Origin: Mugil cephalus
Taxonomy: Eukaryota > Chordata > Actinopteri > Mugiliformes > Mugilidae
DNA: 64,000 bases
Reading direction: 5' to 3'
NCBI RefSeq assembly: GCF_022458985.1
Contig: NC_061779.1
Coordinates: 12,941,001 to 13,005,000, forward strand
Shown: piece by piece, positions 36,724-49,813 of the stretch
Numbering within the stretch: the first letter of the stretch is position 1
Layout: every line of letters begins with the position of its first letter
The notes under the pieces: generated by a model
Seen by the model: the letters and a program-made list of their open reading frames with translations, nothing else
What the model was told of the DNA's origin: nothing
The model's database searches: none
Program-made: the position numbers and the translations under genes

Positions 36724-39700
36724 CTATGCTCTGTCTCTCTCCCCTGCCCCTGCTGACAGCTCAGCCTGCTCCCTCTCAGCAGTGTCAGAGCTCAGGCTCC
36801 TGGCCCTCTTCTCCTTAGCTCTTGCATTCTGGAACCACACCTGCAAAAAACGTTGACAAGAATAAATATGTATCGCAATCTATTAACACTGGTTTGACTG
36901 TTTGTGTCATTGATGCAGACTTTTCTGTTGCATTGTTTAATATAAAACAATTACCTGCACCACACGGTGAGGCAGTCCTAGCTCTTGGCCCAGTGTCTCA
37001 CACTCGTGACGGTTGGGTGTGCGGTGGCTCCTGTAGAAGTCTTTGAGCTGGAGTACCTGGAAGTGGCTCATCTGTGTCCTCTGGCGCTGCTGCTGGTGGT
37101 GGTGGTGTTGCTGCAGAGACTGTGTCTCACCCCAGTCTGAGCTGGGACCCCCAGATCCTTCAGGACTCAGACATCCTTGGTCAGGCATACTGGAACTTTC
37201 CTCACATGGGTAGTCCTCATCATCTTCCTCGTAGTCGTCCTCCTCCTCTGGGTTGTTTAGATTAGTGCTTGTAGGCAAAGAAGTCAGAGGTGGCTTCATA
37301 GTTAACTCTTTGTTACTGAAGACACAGCCAAGATTTGGGATATGGTGGGAAGAGATAGATGGGCCTGGTCTGTCCGTGACAGATGGCATAGACATCCCAG
37401 TCTGCCCATTGGATCCATTACTCATTGATAAATTGTAGCCTGCCCTTTCAGCTTCTGCCCAGTGGCGTGACCTCATGTGGGCATCCAGGGCACTCTTTAC
37501 TTTGAAGAGAGCCCTGCAGAATGGGCAGCGCAGATGGTTAAAACCTAAGCTGAAACTGGATCCTGGCCCCATTGACCGGAACTGTCCTTTTCTCTCTCTT
37601 GCTCGTGTATTCTGAAACCAGACCTGTAAGAGAAAGCCATGTGTTTCACAATTCAGCTAAATCAACAATTCATTATTTTCGTTGTATTATCTATACATTA
37701 CCTGAACGACACGTCTTGTTAGGCCCACATCTCGCGCGATACTTTCAAGAACTCCTCTGGTAGGGTTAGAATCCAAGCTGTAGCGCTGATACAACACTTC
37801 AAGCTGTTCTGGAGTGATGGTTGTTCTCTGACGTTTATCCCTTCTGTGTTCCTCCTCAGCGTCTCTACAGCTCCTTTGGCCCTCAAAACTGGTCTCTGAT
37901 ATGTGCTTTGTACTCTGCTTTAACTGTGTCAGGGAATTGTTAAGGTTGTTGCTTGAGTGATCAGAGAGTGTGTTCTTCATTTGTAGGCTGTTTAAGTGTG
38001 AAATCAGAGAGTGTGTGGGATTAGGGTGGATCTGGGACATAGCGCCTGACAGCATTTGGCTGGCCATTAAGGTGTGGTTGGGATGTAGCATCATGTAAGG
38101 CATGGTTCGGTCTGTGAAGCCAGAGTGGAGGAGCTGCACCTGGGACTGAGCAGCCAGGAGATGCCTGGTCTGATGTTCTTGCCATAGCTGGAATGATGGC
38201 AGGGATGCTGGGCAGAGGCTGCACTGGAACTGAGCCTGAGTTTGGAGCTGGGATTGTGGTTGTGTTTCGGTGGACAGGCAAGCTGTGGCATCAGGCAGCT
38301 GAGTGTGGCTTGTTTCTGACTCGGGAGCAGGAGGGTGGTTGGTTGATGCATCACCAGACTTTTCAAGGGCTTGATCAGAAAGAGGACTGTGTGTACGCTC
38401 CTGCTCTGAATGAGACACAGACAACATGGCGGGTAATTGGTTTTGAGAAGAAGAGGCAGCGAGAGGCTGGGGTCTTTCTGGAGCAATTTGTGGCGGAATC
38501 ATGGCCTCAGGTTTCAGACAAGACCCCGATTTCATGGTCAGAACAGACTCTTTATGGTGGATGTCTGCATCCGAAATTCCACTTTGAGTATTAACAGGAG
38601 CTTGGCTGTCGTTGGCCTGTGAAGAGGTTGTTTTATCTTCTTGTTTCCTTGTAGCAGGTTCTCCATTGGTGGTTAGAGGCTCACTTTCTGTACAATGAGT
38701 GGAAGAATCAAGGCCAGGGGAGTCAGGGTGGGTATAATACTCATAAGTCAGATCCATGGAGTTTTCATTCTGAGAGTCACCTTGTCCTTCATCCTCACCG
38801 CTGTTATCATGATTATCATCATCATTCTTGTAGTGGCCATTTCTGTGTTTGCGTATCTTATCAAGCTGGTTCTTCCCCTCCAATCCATCATCTGTCCCGC
38901 GGTCTTGGTTTTTACGTGCTCTCTGCCTAGCATTTTGGAACCATACAACGATGACTCTGTTAGGGAGAGACAGCAGAGCAGATAGCCTGTCATATTCCTC
39001 CTCTCTGGGGTAAGGAGTGGCCTCAAACACCCCCTGCAAAGTCTCAAGCTGTTGCTCTGTGAAGCGGGTTCTAGAAGAGCGTTTGCCCCTGTGGGACTCT
39101 CCTCTATACTGGTCCATTGTCTGGGGCTGTGGAGAGGTGTTAGTCGGAAGTCCTGGGGACAGTGAACACGGTGAAAGTGTAAGAGGCTGATTTTGCACTA
39201 CTTCCTCTCTGGACTCCTCCAGGGCTGTGGTAGGGGGGTTATTAAAATTGTAAGGGGAATCCTTGTCTCGCTGGCGCTCTTTAAATAAGGTGTTGCGGAA
39301 CCAGTGCTTGATGACTTTGTGAGGCAGACCAGAAAGAGCAGACATTTTGTTCATCTCTTCATCGCTGGGGAGACTGCTGATATCAAAGTGTTTTCTTAGA
39401 ACAGACAGTTGCTCTTCAGATATTCGGGTTCGGGTTCTCTTACTCTGCTGTTGTTCAAGTATTGAGGGGCTCTCTTGGCTTTGCTGTCCTGTCTGGATGG
39501 GGCTAGGTTGGGATGGTTGACCCAGCAATGCAGGATTGAGCTGTGGAGGTTGACCTAACAAGGCTGGGCTGAGCTGAGGTTGCTGGGCAAGCAGAGCCGT
39601 ATTAAGCTGTGGCTGTTGCCCTAGCAAAGCTGGGTTAAGTTGAGACTGGTACAGTTTTGCCAGCTCAGGATTCACACTTGAGTCTAACCAAGACTGGGGT

Positions 39701-42700
39701 TGGAGGGACATAGACTGCATTACAACTGGAGGGAGGAGAGGCAGCTCCATGGGGAAAGGAATTGGTGGTAATGGAAGCTTTGGTAAGGGCAGTGACGGTA
39801 TAGGAAGCTGAGGCAACGGTAGAGGGAGCATTGGTATTTTAGGTAAGGGAAGAGGTATGGGGGATATGGTTTCAGAAGTAGCTGTAGAAGATGTGCTCGG
39901 GATGGGGACCTCTTGTTTTGGAAAGTCTTGAGGTTGAGAGGGAGAAGGAGGAGAAGGAGGAGCAGGGATAGTGGGCGTTAGGTCTGTAGTTGTAGCTGTA
40001 GTTTTAGCCTTGGGATCTGAAACCAGTGGTAAAGGGGGAGCTTCAAGGGTTTCCACTTCAGACTTAACTGGTTCCATTCCTGCATCTGATTCTGAGCACG
40101 TTGCCAGAGCTGGAGTTGCAGCTTGGGTGCAAACAGCTGAATTCTCTGCAGATTTAGACTGAGCGAGTGGGTACATTTGGTCATACTGCAGCCTGTATTC
40201 TCTGGAAAACCTCTCCAGTGCAGCAGTGGGGAACACCATGCTATGGATGTATTCCTGGTGGCTTTTTAAAATCAAGGCATCTGAAAAAAACTTGCCACAG
40301 TCTCTACACTTCTCTCCCTTTTCACAGCACTTTTTCCCATTGTTTGCCAATTCTTTGTCTTTGTGTTGGTTGTTCTCTGGTGGGAAGCTATCATTCACTC
40401 CATTAACTTTTACTCCTTTGTTATCCTTGGTAATGTCTTCCATATTTCTGTTATGTAATTTATTAAACTCATCTTTTTCCTCCTCTTCTGCCTTGTTCAT
40501 GTCAGAGAAATCTTGCTTATTTAGTATTATTTGAGTTGCTATTTGCTGCTGGTGCCTGTGTCTACTTTGTATATACTGCAGTGCCAACTCATAGCCATAA
40601 CTCTGCAACAGTGTTCTAAGAGGTTCACCGTTTGCAGCAGCATATGGCACTCTAGGAGGAGGACACTGTGGTCCAAGAAGGTTAAATGAAGAAGATGCCC
40701 CTTCCTCCTTCTGACTCTCATTCTTAACATTAGGAACATGCATTTTGCCTTTTTCTTCTCCAAGACTAGAAGTGCTGTGTTCTCTTCCCATTTGGTTGAT
40801 GGAGGGCCCACCACAAACTGTATCAACCTTGGCTTCACAACACAAATCTTTTGGGTGGTTGACCGACAAATTTGAACTTTGTTTCTGGGTTTGTTTCTCA
40901 CTTGCTTGAGGCTCCCTTTCAGCCTCTGCCTTAACCTGATCTTTCGGGATGGAGTTGGTCAATACTAAGTGACTAAGTTCTGGGCTCTTAACATTTAATT
41001 CTGTGTTAAGATTCATGTCTCCTGACAAGTAAAAGGGCAGAAGAAGTTGCTGCTGCAGAGAAAACAAATTGTCCGGTGCCAAGGAGAAGTGTTGTTTAAG
41101 GAGATTCTCTGGTAAAGAAAGATGCTGCATCGTTTGAGACTGGAGCAAAGCTGTGTGCTGTTGTAACTGAGCTTGAACTTGTGCCTGTGCTATCTGCTGC
41201 TGTTGTATTAGCATTAGCTGGTTCCTTGATGCTAGAAGCTCTGCCACTCTCTTTTTAGCATGCTGGCTGTCTATTGTGTTCGAGACGGTTGGTTGGGCCT
41301 CAGTTAGCAAGCCTGGCTTCTTTGTGAGAGACAAACTCTTGGATTTCTCGTCTCTGGTGTTAGTAGTCTGCGTAGCAGCGGTGGGGGCTGACACTGGAAC
41401 AGTTGCAGTAGATGCTGGGGTCTGTTGAGCTGGGTTTTGAGCAGCACGAGCTCTAGTTTGATGAAGGACAGAGCGAAGATGTATGTCCAATGTGGAGCTC
41501 TGACTGTAGCCCACACCACACAATCGGCAGCGGTAGGGTCTAGGATCTGGACCACGGGGAGCCTCTGAAGAAGCAACACTTGTGCCAGAGTCCTGCATGG
41601 CTCGTCTGGCCCGGTGGAGATGGGACACAGAGTTATAGTGGACTAGAAGAATCGTTTTTTGTGTAAAAGACTCAGAACATATGGTGCATTTATAGGGTCG
41701 GGATGGATCCAGATAACGGTCTAATGAGGGGTTAGAGCTCTTTTTGACAAGAGAGCTCAAACTAGGTTCTGAATCTATCTCCTCAAGTGGCTTTTTATCT
41801 GGTTTTGTCAAATCCTCCTCACCTCCATCATCTTCGGAGACCACATCCTTCTCTTTAATTTTAATTTCTTCATTTTTTTCTTCCTTTCCCTCAATGCCCA
41901 ATGCTTCATCGTTAATCTCATCATCATCATCATCATCATCACCCTCTCCTGCTTCTTGACCCACTTGAGGGGACAGACTAAAATCTTGCTGAACTGAATT
42001 TGTATTCTGCTCCATGTATTGCACAGTATGAGGTGGCAAGAGTGTATTCAATCCCTGTGTGTTGTCCAGCTGTGAGTGTGTGTTCTGCATGTGTCTCTGC
42101 AGGGCCTCCTGACTGCGGCATTGTCTAGAACAGAGGGGGCACTCTGTCGCCGCCCTCATGGCATGGTACTGCCAGTGCAGCTGGAGCTTCTCCTGAGTGG
42201 GAAACGCCAAGCTGCACCTGCTGCAACGGAACCGGTAACCATGACGATCTGAGAGGGGAGGCGGTTCGCTGGGAGGGGAGGTGGGTGGTGAAGAGGGGGG
42301 GATCTGAGTCGGGGACTGAGGAGCTAGTCTGCCATTGGAAGGGTGAGTGGTGTTGTCTTCTAGGGGTGGGGTGAGAAGAGCTGTGACATCTTTGGGTGCG
42401 GCGACGTCTTCCTCAGTGTTCTCCACTGAAATGCCTGTAAAATGCACAAAAACATCACTGTGAATTAGTTCTTTCACAGGTTTTTGATTTTAACAAATGG
42501 AGCACGACATAGATTGTTATTATTGCTTCTTCAGTTATTATCTAAATACCAACCTTTATTTTTCGGTGAATCGGTCAGGGCACCGTTCCCATTTTTATTC
42601 TTCGTATTTTTTTTCTGAATATCATCTGTGTCCAAGTCTGTCTGTAGTTCCGTCTCCAGCTGAGGCTGCAGTTGTTCCACGGATGGTGCGACCTAGAGGA

Positions 42701-45700
42701 AAAGAAATTATGTTCTGTCAGTTCTTGCTAGTTAATGTTCTTTTACCAATTCAGAGTAAAAGAAATATGATATTGCCTTGTTTTCTTAATCCAACATTAT
42801 GAATAAAACATGTTTAATTGTACAGTATAATAGCAAGCAAATATCAAGCAAACAGAGCGCCTGCACTCCCTGTACTAATATCATAAAACATTAAAGTGTG
42901 TCGTTCCATCTTGCACCTGCCTACACAGCAGTATAGGCAGCAAGGCACATCAATTTGTTAATAAGTATACATGGTTGAGATATGTGGGTCTGCCCTTCAG
43001 TTCCTGCGACGCCCTCCAACATGCCCCAAGGGTTTAATAAAACTTTACTGAGCTGAATAATGAATTTATTTAAAATCATTCTTCATACAGAAAACCTCCA
43101 TCCCTACAGCTTCGAGCAATGAGAGCAAATACTATATGTAGGGGAAGAGCTAGCCACCCCAAGGAAAGGACAGACAGCCAAAAATGAGATTTACATGACA
43201 AGAGTTTTTTCTACGTAACGGCTTCATAAGAGCCAAAGAGAAGAACAACCACACACACACACACTGCAGAGAAAACTGAAGGTCAGGCTTAATCTAGAGA
43301 GCGTAATTGGAAAGCAAGGTACATAATGGCCATCATCACCTCAGTCTGAATTAATGAACCTCAATTACTATCAGAGAGAGTGAGGGGGGTGAGGAGGGAG
43401 GATGGGGGTGGTGGTGGGGGGGCAAGGGGTGTAGAATATGAAAAAAGAAAGAGGGAGAGGGAGGGAGGAAGTATGGGGCAATGAACAAAAAAAACTGCTT
43501 TGGAGAAAGACAGTGAGTAAGGGAGGGGTAACGCATAAGAAATTGAGAGAGAGCTTGGGAGAGACAGAAAGGGAGGGGCAGAGACAGAAATTGCAGAATA
43601 GGAATGATGGGAGTAGCTAGAGGGGGGAGGGAGGGACAGCAGAGGGGAAAAAGGGTGAAAAGCAAGTGGAAGGAAAGAGAGCTAGAGACAAAGGCCACTT
43701 AGCATACAGGCCAGGGAGATGGAGGATGGTGATGTGGATAGATGACCGTTCATTGTTAGTTGGAGAGACACAGTAAAAAGCATGGGGGCCCCTTTTTAGC
43801 TTGACTGCACTTCTGGTAATAGAGGGCTACTTAAACATGCATTATAGAAAGACTGGCTTTTCCCTCACTCACTAAGTCAAACCCTCTCTCTTCCACTCTA
43901 AAAGACGCACATACACATACACACAGCTGCATCAAAGATGATAGCGGGGAGCTACTTAAACATGCATTAAAAAAATCGCTGCCTTTCTCTCTGGTGCCTT
44001 CTTAATGGAATTGTCTCCCTACATTTCACTCTTCCCCCATCCCCCTTCGCTTTGGCTTTCTTATTTTCTTTTGCTGCCAGACGAACGCAAATACAACAAA
44101 TTCGCAGTTGCATACACTTACTGTGCTGATGAGCTTGTCTACACAGTCCTGCGCCACACTGTGAACATGCGTGAGATGCTGTCGAAGGTGTACGTATGAG
44201 AGTTTAACCTGGCACAAAGGGCATTGGACAGTCTTGGGAAATAAGGAGAAGAGAGGAGAAAATGTTATTTATGTGCAGATTAAAAAAGTGTGCATGGGTC
44301 TCCTTGGGAAGGAAACGCTATGTCTAATCAAGAACTGTATTTGTGTATATTGATACAGCTGATATTCATGTACTTAAATTATTCAAATGTGTGTCAACTG
44401 CTCACCTGCTGGTTCTCATTTTGCTGGTGTGTTCGGGGGCGTTTGGCTGAGATGGAGCTTTCCATTTCCCCGCATCCAGAAGATGGACGCTTAACTGAGG
44501 GTACCGACTCCCTCTTCTCTCGTTCCTCCCCCTTTGTCTCTTCTTCAAGTAAAAATAAATATGAACACGTGAATGTATTTACATTTACTATTAAATGTAT
44601 GATCATTTTCTATACAAGGTGCCATACCAGTCTCATTCGAATTCTTCTTTGTCCCCAAGTTACATGTGTCTTTGGTTGTGTCCAAAGGACCAGTGCTGGT
44701 CTCACTGGAAGCTTCCATATCGTCACCGAGCTCTTCTGGGAGGGGACAAGACAAGTAATTATGTTATGCAAACACAGTGCTTCTCGCAATATGCTCTCAC
44801 AAACTATCGAGCTAATTGTAGTTTATATTACTCTGTAACTAACATGCTTCAAAATGACCAATGTCTTTTGAGCACACTTCATTCGTCTTGCTTGCCCCCA
44901 TACACTATTGATTAAGTATTGATTTTACATTAGATTCTCCTCAGAGGTGGAGTAGAGGTTATATGGACTTACAACACATCAGTTCACCTTAATAAGTCTT
45001 AATCTGCACAAGAACAAATCACAGGATGGATGTAATTTACAAATAAAGTGTAGACTTACTCATTTTAGGTGCACACACTGTATAAACCAATAAATGCTGC
45101 GTTTATAACGGCGACTAGCGTCCACCTCCTCCTCTTTGTCTGGGGGATTTGTATTGGTTCATTGATTAGCAGGTGCTAGTTAGATGTTGTCAGGGGTGAT
45201 TGGGGATATAACAAGGATGTGTATCGACTAATCACTTTGCTTGATCAATATCGCAGCAACAGCCATTACTCATTTTCTCAGTCTTTTCATCTTAATCCCT
45301 CGTCTGCTCGCTAATGCCTGCAACCACACCGCACCATGAAATCAAATACACCCCCACAGTTCATATTCTCACCTGTGACACAATCACGGCTTTTCCTGAT
45401 GGTAAAAATGGCGGCCAACTCCTCTCCGCCCATTGGCTGCAGCTGTAGTAGCCCTTCCCTCTGCTGATGGGTTGGGGTTTGGCTGTGTTTCAGTACTTGG
45501 AGTTTAGAAGAGGAGGAGTGGTTGCATAGAAGACAATGGAACAGCCACGAACCTCCATCAACCTCACCATCATACTGTTGCAGGAACTAAAAATAATGAG
45601 GAAGAAGAAAAAAAAGCATAACATATACGGTTGGAAAACAGTTTCTAAGTCTTAAATTACATATTTAATAAGTATATTTTTGTGCTGCTTGCAGGTGTGA

Positions 45701-48067
45701 AGACACAGGCCTTTTGGGGCTACCTGCGTGTTTTTTTTTTTTTTTTTTTAATACTTACTCTGTAAACCCGGACGCTTGCCTCATGGTGTGAACTGAGGGA
45801 ATGCCCCCGTAGCTTCTCCAAACTGCTGGTCACGTAGTCACACAGGTTGCACCTCAGCTGGACGGGGTTGCCCTTAGCAACGAGAGCAGCCCCTTCCTGA
45901 CCCCTGTCTCCGCCCTCCTGCAGGTGAGCAGCAAGCTGGTACCGGGTGCGGTGTCTGTCAGTCTGGCAGTGCAAGGAGAAGTTAGCCCTCAGCGGGGTGG
46001 TGTAGCCGCACAGTCTGCAGTGGCAACCACCTGTGACTAGGGAGCACCACTCAGACTGGGGCAAGGAGCGGGGAGCATTCAGGTGCTGTTCCACAGACTC
46101 TAAGCTGTCGGATGAAAAGCAGGAGCAAACAAGGCACTGGAACACGCCCTGGGACAGGGGTCCAGTGGGGGACAGAGATGGGGCCGGAGGTGGGGATGGT
46201 GAGGGGGACGGAGAAGGAGTCAGCGCAGACCCGAGAGTGACTGGTTGTTCTGCAACTTGTTGACTGGTCAGTCTCATGTTCAAGGAGAGCTCAGCACCTA
46301 AAACAGAAAGAAACCATGGAACAGAATTAACATATTTTCAAACTTTCATGTTTCATTACAGCAATGCACGACAGGTGTCGCGCGCTCTTACTCACCTGCA
46401 CTTTGTAGGTGTTTAAACTGCGGGGCAAGACTCCTGCAGTGAGACAGGTAGTAACCCCTCTGGAGCCGCAGCATGTTGTGTGTGTGTTTCTCGCTGGTTG
46501 TGTGTATGCGCAGGTTGCGGGCAATGCTGGTCTCATAGTCGCACACGTCACACCGCCACCGCTTACCGTGTGAGTGCGAGTGTGTGGGCGGCGTGAGCTT
46601 GGCGGACTGCGTTGTAGGCGTGGGAATAGAAACTGGGACCTTGGTGTACGGCTGCTCATCCACTGCATGACCGTTGGAGGAGCTGCCGTTGTTGGTAATG
46701 GGAGAGGTGTGCATGTGGCCATTTGGATGCCCACCATTTTGAACATTGTTAAGGTGTTTGTCGGACTGCATGTGTATGCTGAGATTGCCTTTCGATGAGG
46801 TAGCATAGTCACACACCTCACAGCGGTAGGGCTTGTACCCGCAGGCGTAGGTTTCACCTCGGGCTAGGCGAGGATGAGGTTTTCCCGAACTGCAGTATCC
46901 ACATACTCCCCGTGTTGCGCCACCACACACACACTTTCCCCCAGAGGTGCCACACACACACTGGCTTCCCGTCTCTGGATGTTTCTCCTTCATGTGGACT
47001 TGCAGTGTATGCTGAGACTTATAATGCCAGTTACACTTTGGGCATTTCAGGGTCTTGCAGGAATTGCGTGAGTGCATTATGGTCATGTGACTAGTCAGTG
47101 AATTAGGAGAGAGGTCTTGGTTGAGGTTTTTAAGGACAGCTTCTTTCTGTTCATCTTCTTTGTCTCTCTCATCATCCACCTCCATGTCTAGCTGGTTGTC
47201 ATTTGGTTCTGGAGCTTTGGCACCATCTCCATTGGAAATGGAAGAATGAGGAACCCCTGCCGGCCCATCATCATCAGCAGGTGTACTGGCAGGTTCCGTA
47301 CCTGCCAGCGGAAAAGCCAGAGAAGACTGCTGGGATCTAAAGCTCTGAGAAAACCCAGAAATCCAGCCCTGATCTCCCTTAATGTCTTTTACCTCTGTCT
47401 CGCTCAGCAGGGCAGAAGAAGAGGACGGACAATTGAAGTGCTTTGGAGAGATGGGGAAAAAGGGGGAGGGCTTTGGAGACTGGGAAGAAGTGGGGGAGGG
47501 CTTTGGAGAGGCGGCTATTTTGCTGTCGAGTGTGCCACTGGCTTTTGCAGTGCTGGAAGAAGAGCTGTGCTGGCTCTGTTGAGGTAATAAAGAACATTTG
47601 GATTTGGTTTGGCTTTGGTTTGAGATGGCCTCCTCCTCTTCCTTCTCCTCCTCTCCGCCTCTGCTGATGAGGGCTGCTGGGAGGCCCCCTGCAACTGATG
47701 CCTCTCCCACACCTACATGAAGCTCCCCTTCTTCCTTCCTTTGCCCTGACAAATAGCCCTCCCCAAAGTCTTCCTTCATCCCCTGCTTTTGACGCGCTCC
47801 ATTCTCCTGCGAGTGTAGGCCTCCTTCTTTTTGCTCACTACCCCGGGTCTCTTCTCTAGCCTGGGACCCCTCTGCACCCTCCTCCTCACGCTGAGGCAGG
47901 GTCATGGGCTCTTTGGCAGGGGCCATGGCTGAGGTATGAGAGGATGACCCCTGCTCAGGAATGACCGCCAGGGTCAGGAGAGGAAGAGATAAAGCCTGGG
48001 GACTGAGGTCAGCATCTCGCTCCTCTCCTCCCCCTCCATCCCCTCCTCCTCCCTCACCGCTGTCCAT
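36724..48067 (-). CDS. zfhx2: Zinc-finger homeobox protein (ZFHX family, probably ZFHX2)
   Basis: Ten coding exons (minus strand): 46,396-48,067, 45,759-46,297, 45,373-45,586, 44,628-44,735, 44,406-44,542, 44,122-44,232, 42,554-42,692, 37,702-42,434, 36,955-37,623, 36,724-36,840; 2,812 aa. About 14-15 C2H2 fingers: three near residues 341-528, others in exons 2, 3 and 6, six in the giant exon 8, one after homeodomain 3 ([10 protein letters not shown]). Four homeodomains lie near 1,972-2,032, 2,090-2,150, 2,505-2,564 and 2,731-2,790; all keep the WFQN/WFRN recognition helix. These proteins are large nuclear transcription factors of neuronal differentiation. The lead-in to finger 1 ([20 protein letters not shown]) looks closest to ZFHX2, but human ZFHX2 has only three homeodomains, so a diverged zfhx3-like duplicate remains possible. 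The frame stops 26 residues after the last homeodomain helix. The start is the first ATG after an in-frame TAA. Confidence 0.88.
39505..39645 (-). repeat. zfhx2: Coding minisatellite in zfhx exon 8
   Basis: Four imperfect copies of a roughly 11-13 residue unit ([11 protein letters not shown] and variants) lie just before homeodomain 1. They follow a proline/leucine run of PLP repeats (about 39,740-39,870). The mammalian relatives have a single LNP-type LLQQQ stretch at this place, from memory. Confidence 0.75.
41922..41942 (-). repeat. zfhx2: Trinucleotide repeat coding an aspartate run
   Basis: A (TCA)n repeat on the plus strand codes seven Asp residues within an acidic stretch ([13 protein letters not shown]) of the zfhx protein. 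Confidence 0.9.
43376..43690. repeat. Polypurine/polypyrimidine tract in a zfhx intron
   Basis: Roughly 300 bases of nearly pure A/G on the plus strand, with (GGGA), (GAGAG) and G-run segments, lie inside the intron between zfhx exons 6 and 7. On the transcribed RNA it would be a long pyrimidine tract. Confidence 0.85.
43822..43970. repeat. Short direct duplication in a zfhx intron
   Basis: The 19-base sequence GCTACTTAAACATGCATTA occurs at 43,826-43,844 and again at 43,951-43,969, with similar purine-rich flanks upstream of each copy. Confidence 0.85.
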
Positions 48068-49210
48068 ACCAGAGGCTACAGCTGCCACGCATTACTGCCC
48101 CACCTGTGTTTTTCAGATACAGAGAAAGAGAAGGGGAGAGCAGGACAGACAGAGACAGCAGAAAAGTGAAGTAAAAAAAAAAGAAAAGAAGAGGAGAATA
48201 TTAAACACATGACTCATGTAAACAATATTGCATAATGGTAGAGGCATTGATTAGAGTCCCTGGATAGCATCTGTTCAATACAGCTTTCATAGTGCGCAAT
48301 CCAGAGTCTGGTTACCCAGGGGTTAGCGTTAGCCCTTAATGGGAAAATCAATAGCATGAGAGCTAAACTAGGTAGAGGAATGCGGGTAAAGGCTACGCAG
48401 GAGGTCTATAATATTCCTCAGGGAATAGGATTAAATAAAGAACTGAATGCTTCAGACCTAAAGGGCTTCCACTAAATTGCCACACTCAGACAAAAGCAGA
48501 TAAAAGAACACTTTTTAAAGCCAGTGTATCAGTCTCTACATCTTTTTGCTGCGCATTCGTACAGACATATTATGAAGCACCAGGATCCCTGTTTAGCACG
48601 AGCCATTTTGTGCTGGGGGAACACAAGGGGTGAACACAATACAATATAATCAACACATTTACACCACACAAAATACTTATGTGAAGCTTTTACATTTTTT
48701 TTTTTTTTTTAGAATTTAGACAAGTGTAAATTAAAATGTGTTATGATTTTAAAGCATTGTGTGTTATTGCATTGAGGTGTATTTTATTTTTTGAAACTCC
48801 ACGTTCGATGTGTGTAATATTATGTCCACCTCTGTTGACTACAAACATACTAACCTACATAACCACAAACATAACATTTCCCATTAAAATATAATTAAAT
48901 AAAAATAATCATTATCATTTGTTGTAACATGAAGCTTTATTTGTGCATTTGTAGTCCACAATAATGTTTTATTTAAAAAAAAAAAATGAAATTTATATAA
49001 ATATTCAGTTTATAACTACTTTAAAAATGTGCACATTTCAACTGAAGCTAACGCATGAGTATGTCAATTTATCATGCGTGAAATATACCTGAAAATGTCC
49101 AAAATAGCAACTAGGTTTCACAAAGATTCTGAATCGCATAAGCACAATCATGCAGAGATTGGTGGCTGACTGACAGACGAATGCCATTTGAGACAGATAC
49201 ATCTCTTTTA

Positions 49211-49230
49211 GTGTGTGTGTGTGTGTGTGT
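49211..49230 (+). repeat. (GT)n microsatellite
   Basis: Ten GT units followed by (CTGT)n variants. Confidence 0.95.
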
Positions 49231-49760
49231 CTGTCTGTCTGTGTGTCTCACAATCTCATTACTGACCTTTTTTAATCAAGGAGAGACCTTAATCTACCCT
49301 TTCACCTTCTCCTTCAACCAACCAACCCCCTCCTCCTCCTTAAAACACCCCTTCTCTCCCTGTCTCCAGTAGCTACCCCTTCCCCCTCTCTGCAGCTTTA
49401 AGATATATGGCTCATATCGGCACTCTGATAGTGCTTTAATGTACTGTGTTTATGTCACAGGCCACAGACCCTTGCCCACTGCAGCTGTCCACTGTCCTGC
49501 CAGAGAGTGCTGAGGGGCCGAGCCGGGCTGCCAGCAGCTGAGAACAGTCTCTAATCTGATAAAGATTTTCATTTACACTGCAATCAATAACCTGGGTCTA
49601 TCGGCAATGTAACTATTTATACAAGCATTCCTGGCTCTCTATCGATCACAAGTGCGGGAAACCATCATTTAACAATGTGTGGGTGTGCGTGCATCTATGT
49701 GTGTTAATGTGTGTATACATCCTGTTGTGCAACTGATTCTGATGATGTCAATTAAGCACA

Positions 49761-49761
<1 letters not shown>

Positions 49762-49810
<49 letters not shown>
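49762..49810 (+). repeat. (CA)n microsatellite
   Basis: About 24 CA units in the predicted first intron of the zfhx gene. Confidence 0.97.

Positions 49811-49813
<3 letters not shown>

Noticed and set aside
44290-44838. 182-codon plus-strand open frame
   Set aside because: It runs antisense across two zfhx exons and their introns; the minus-strand exons explain the openness.
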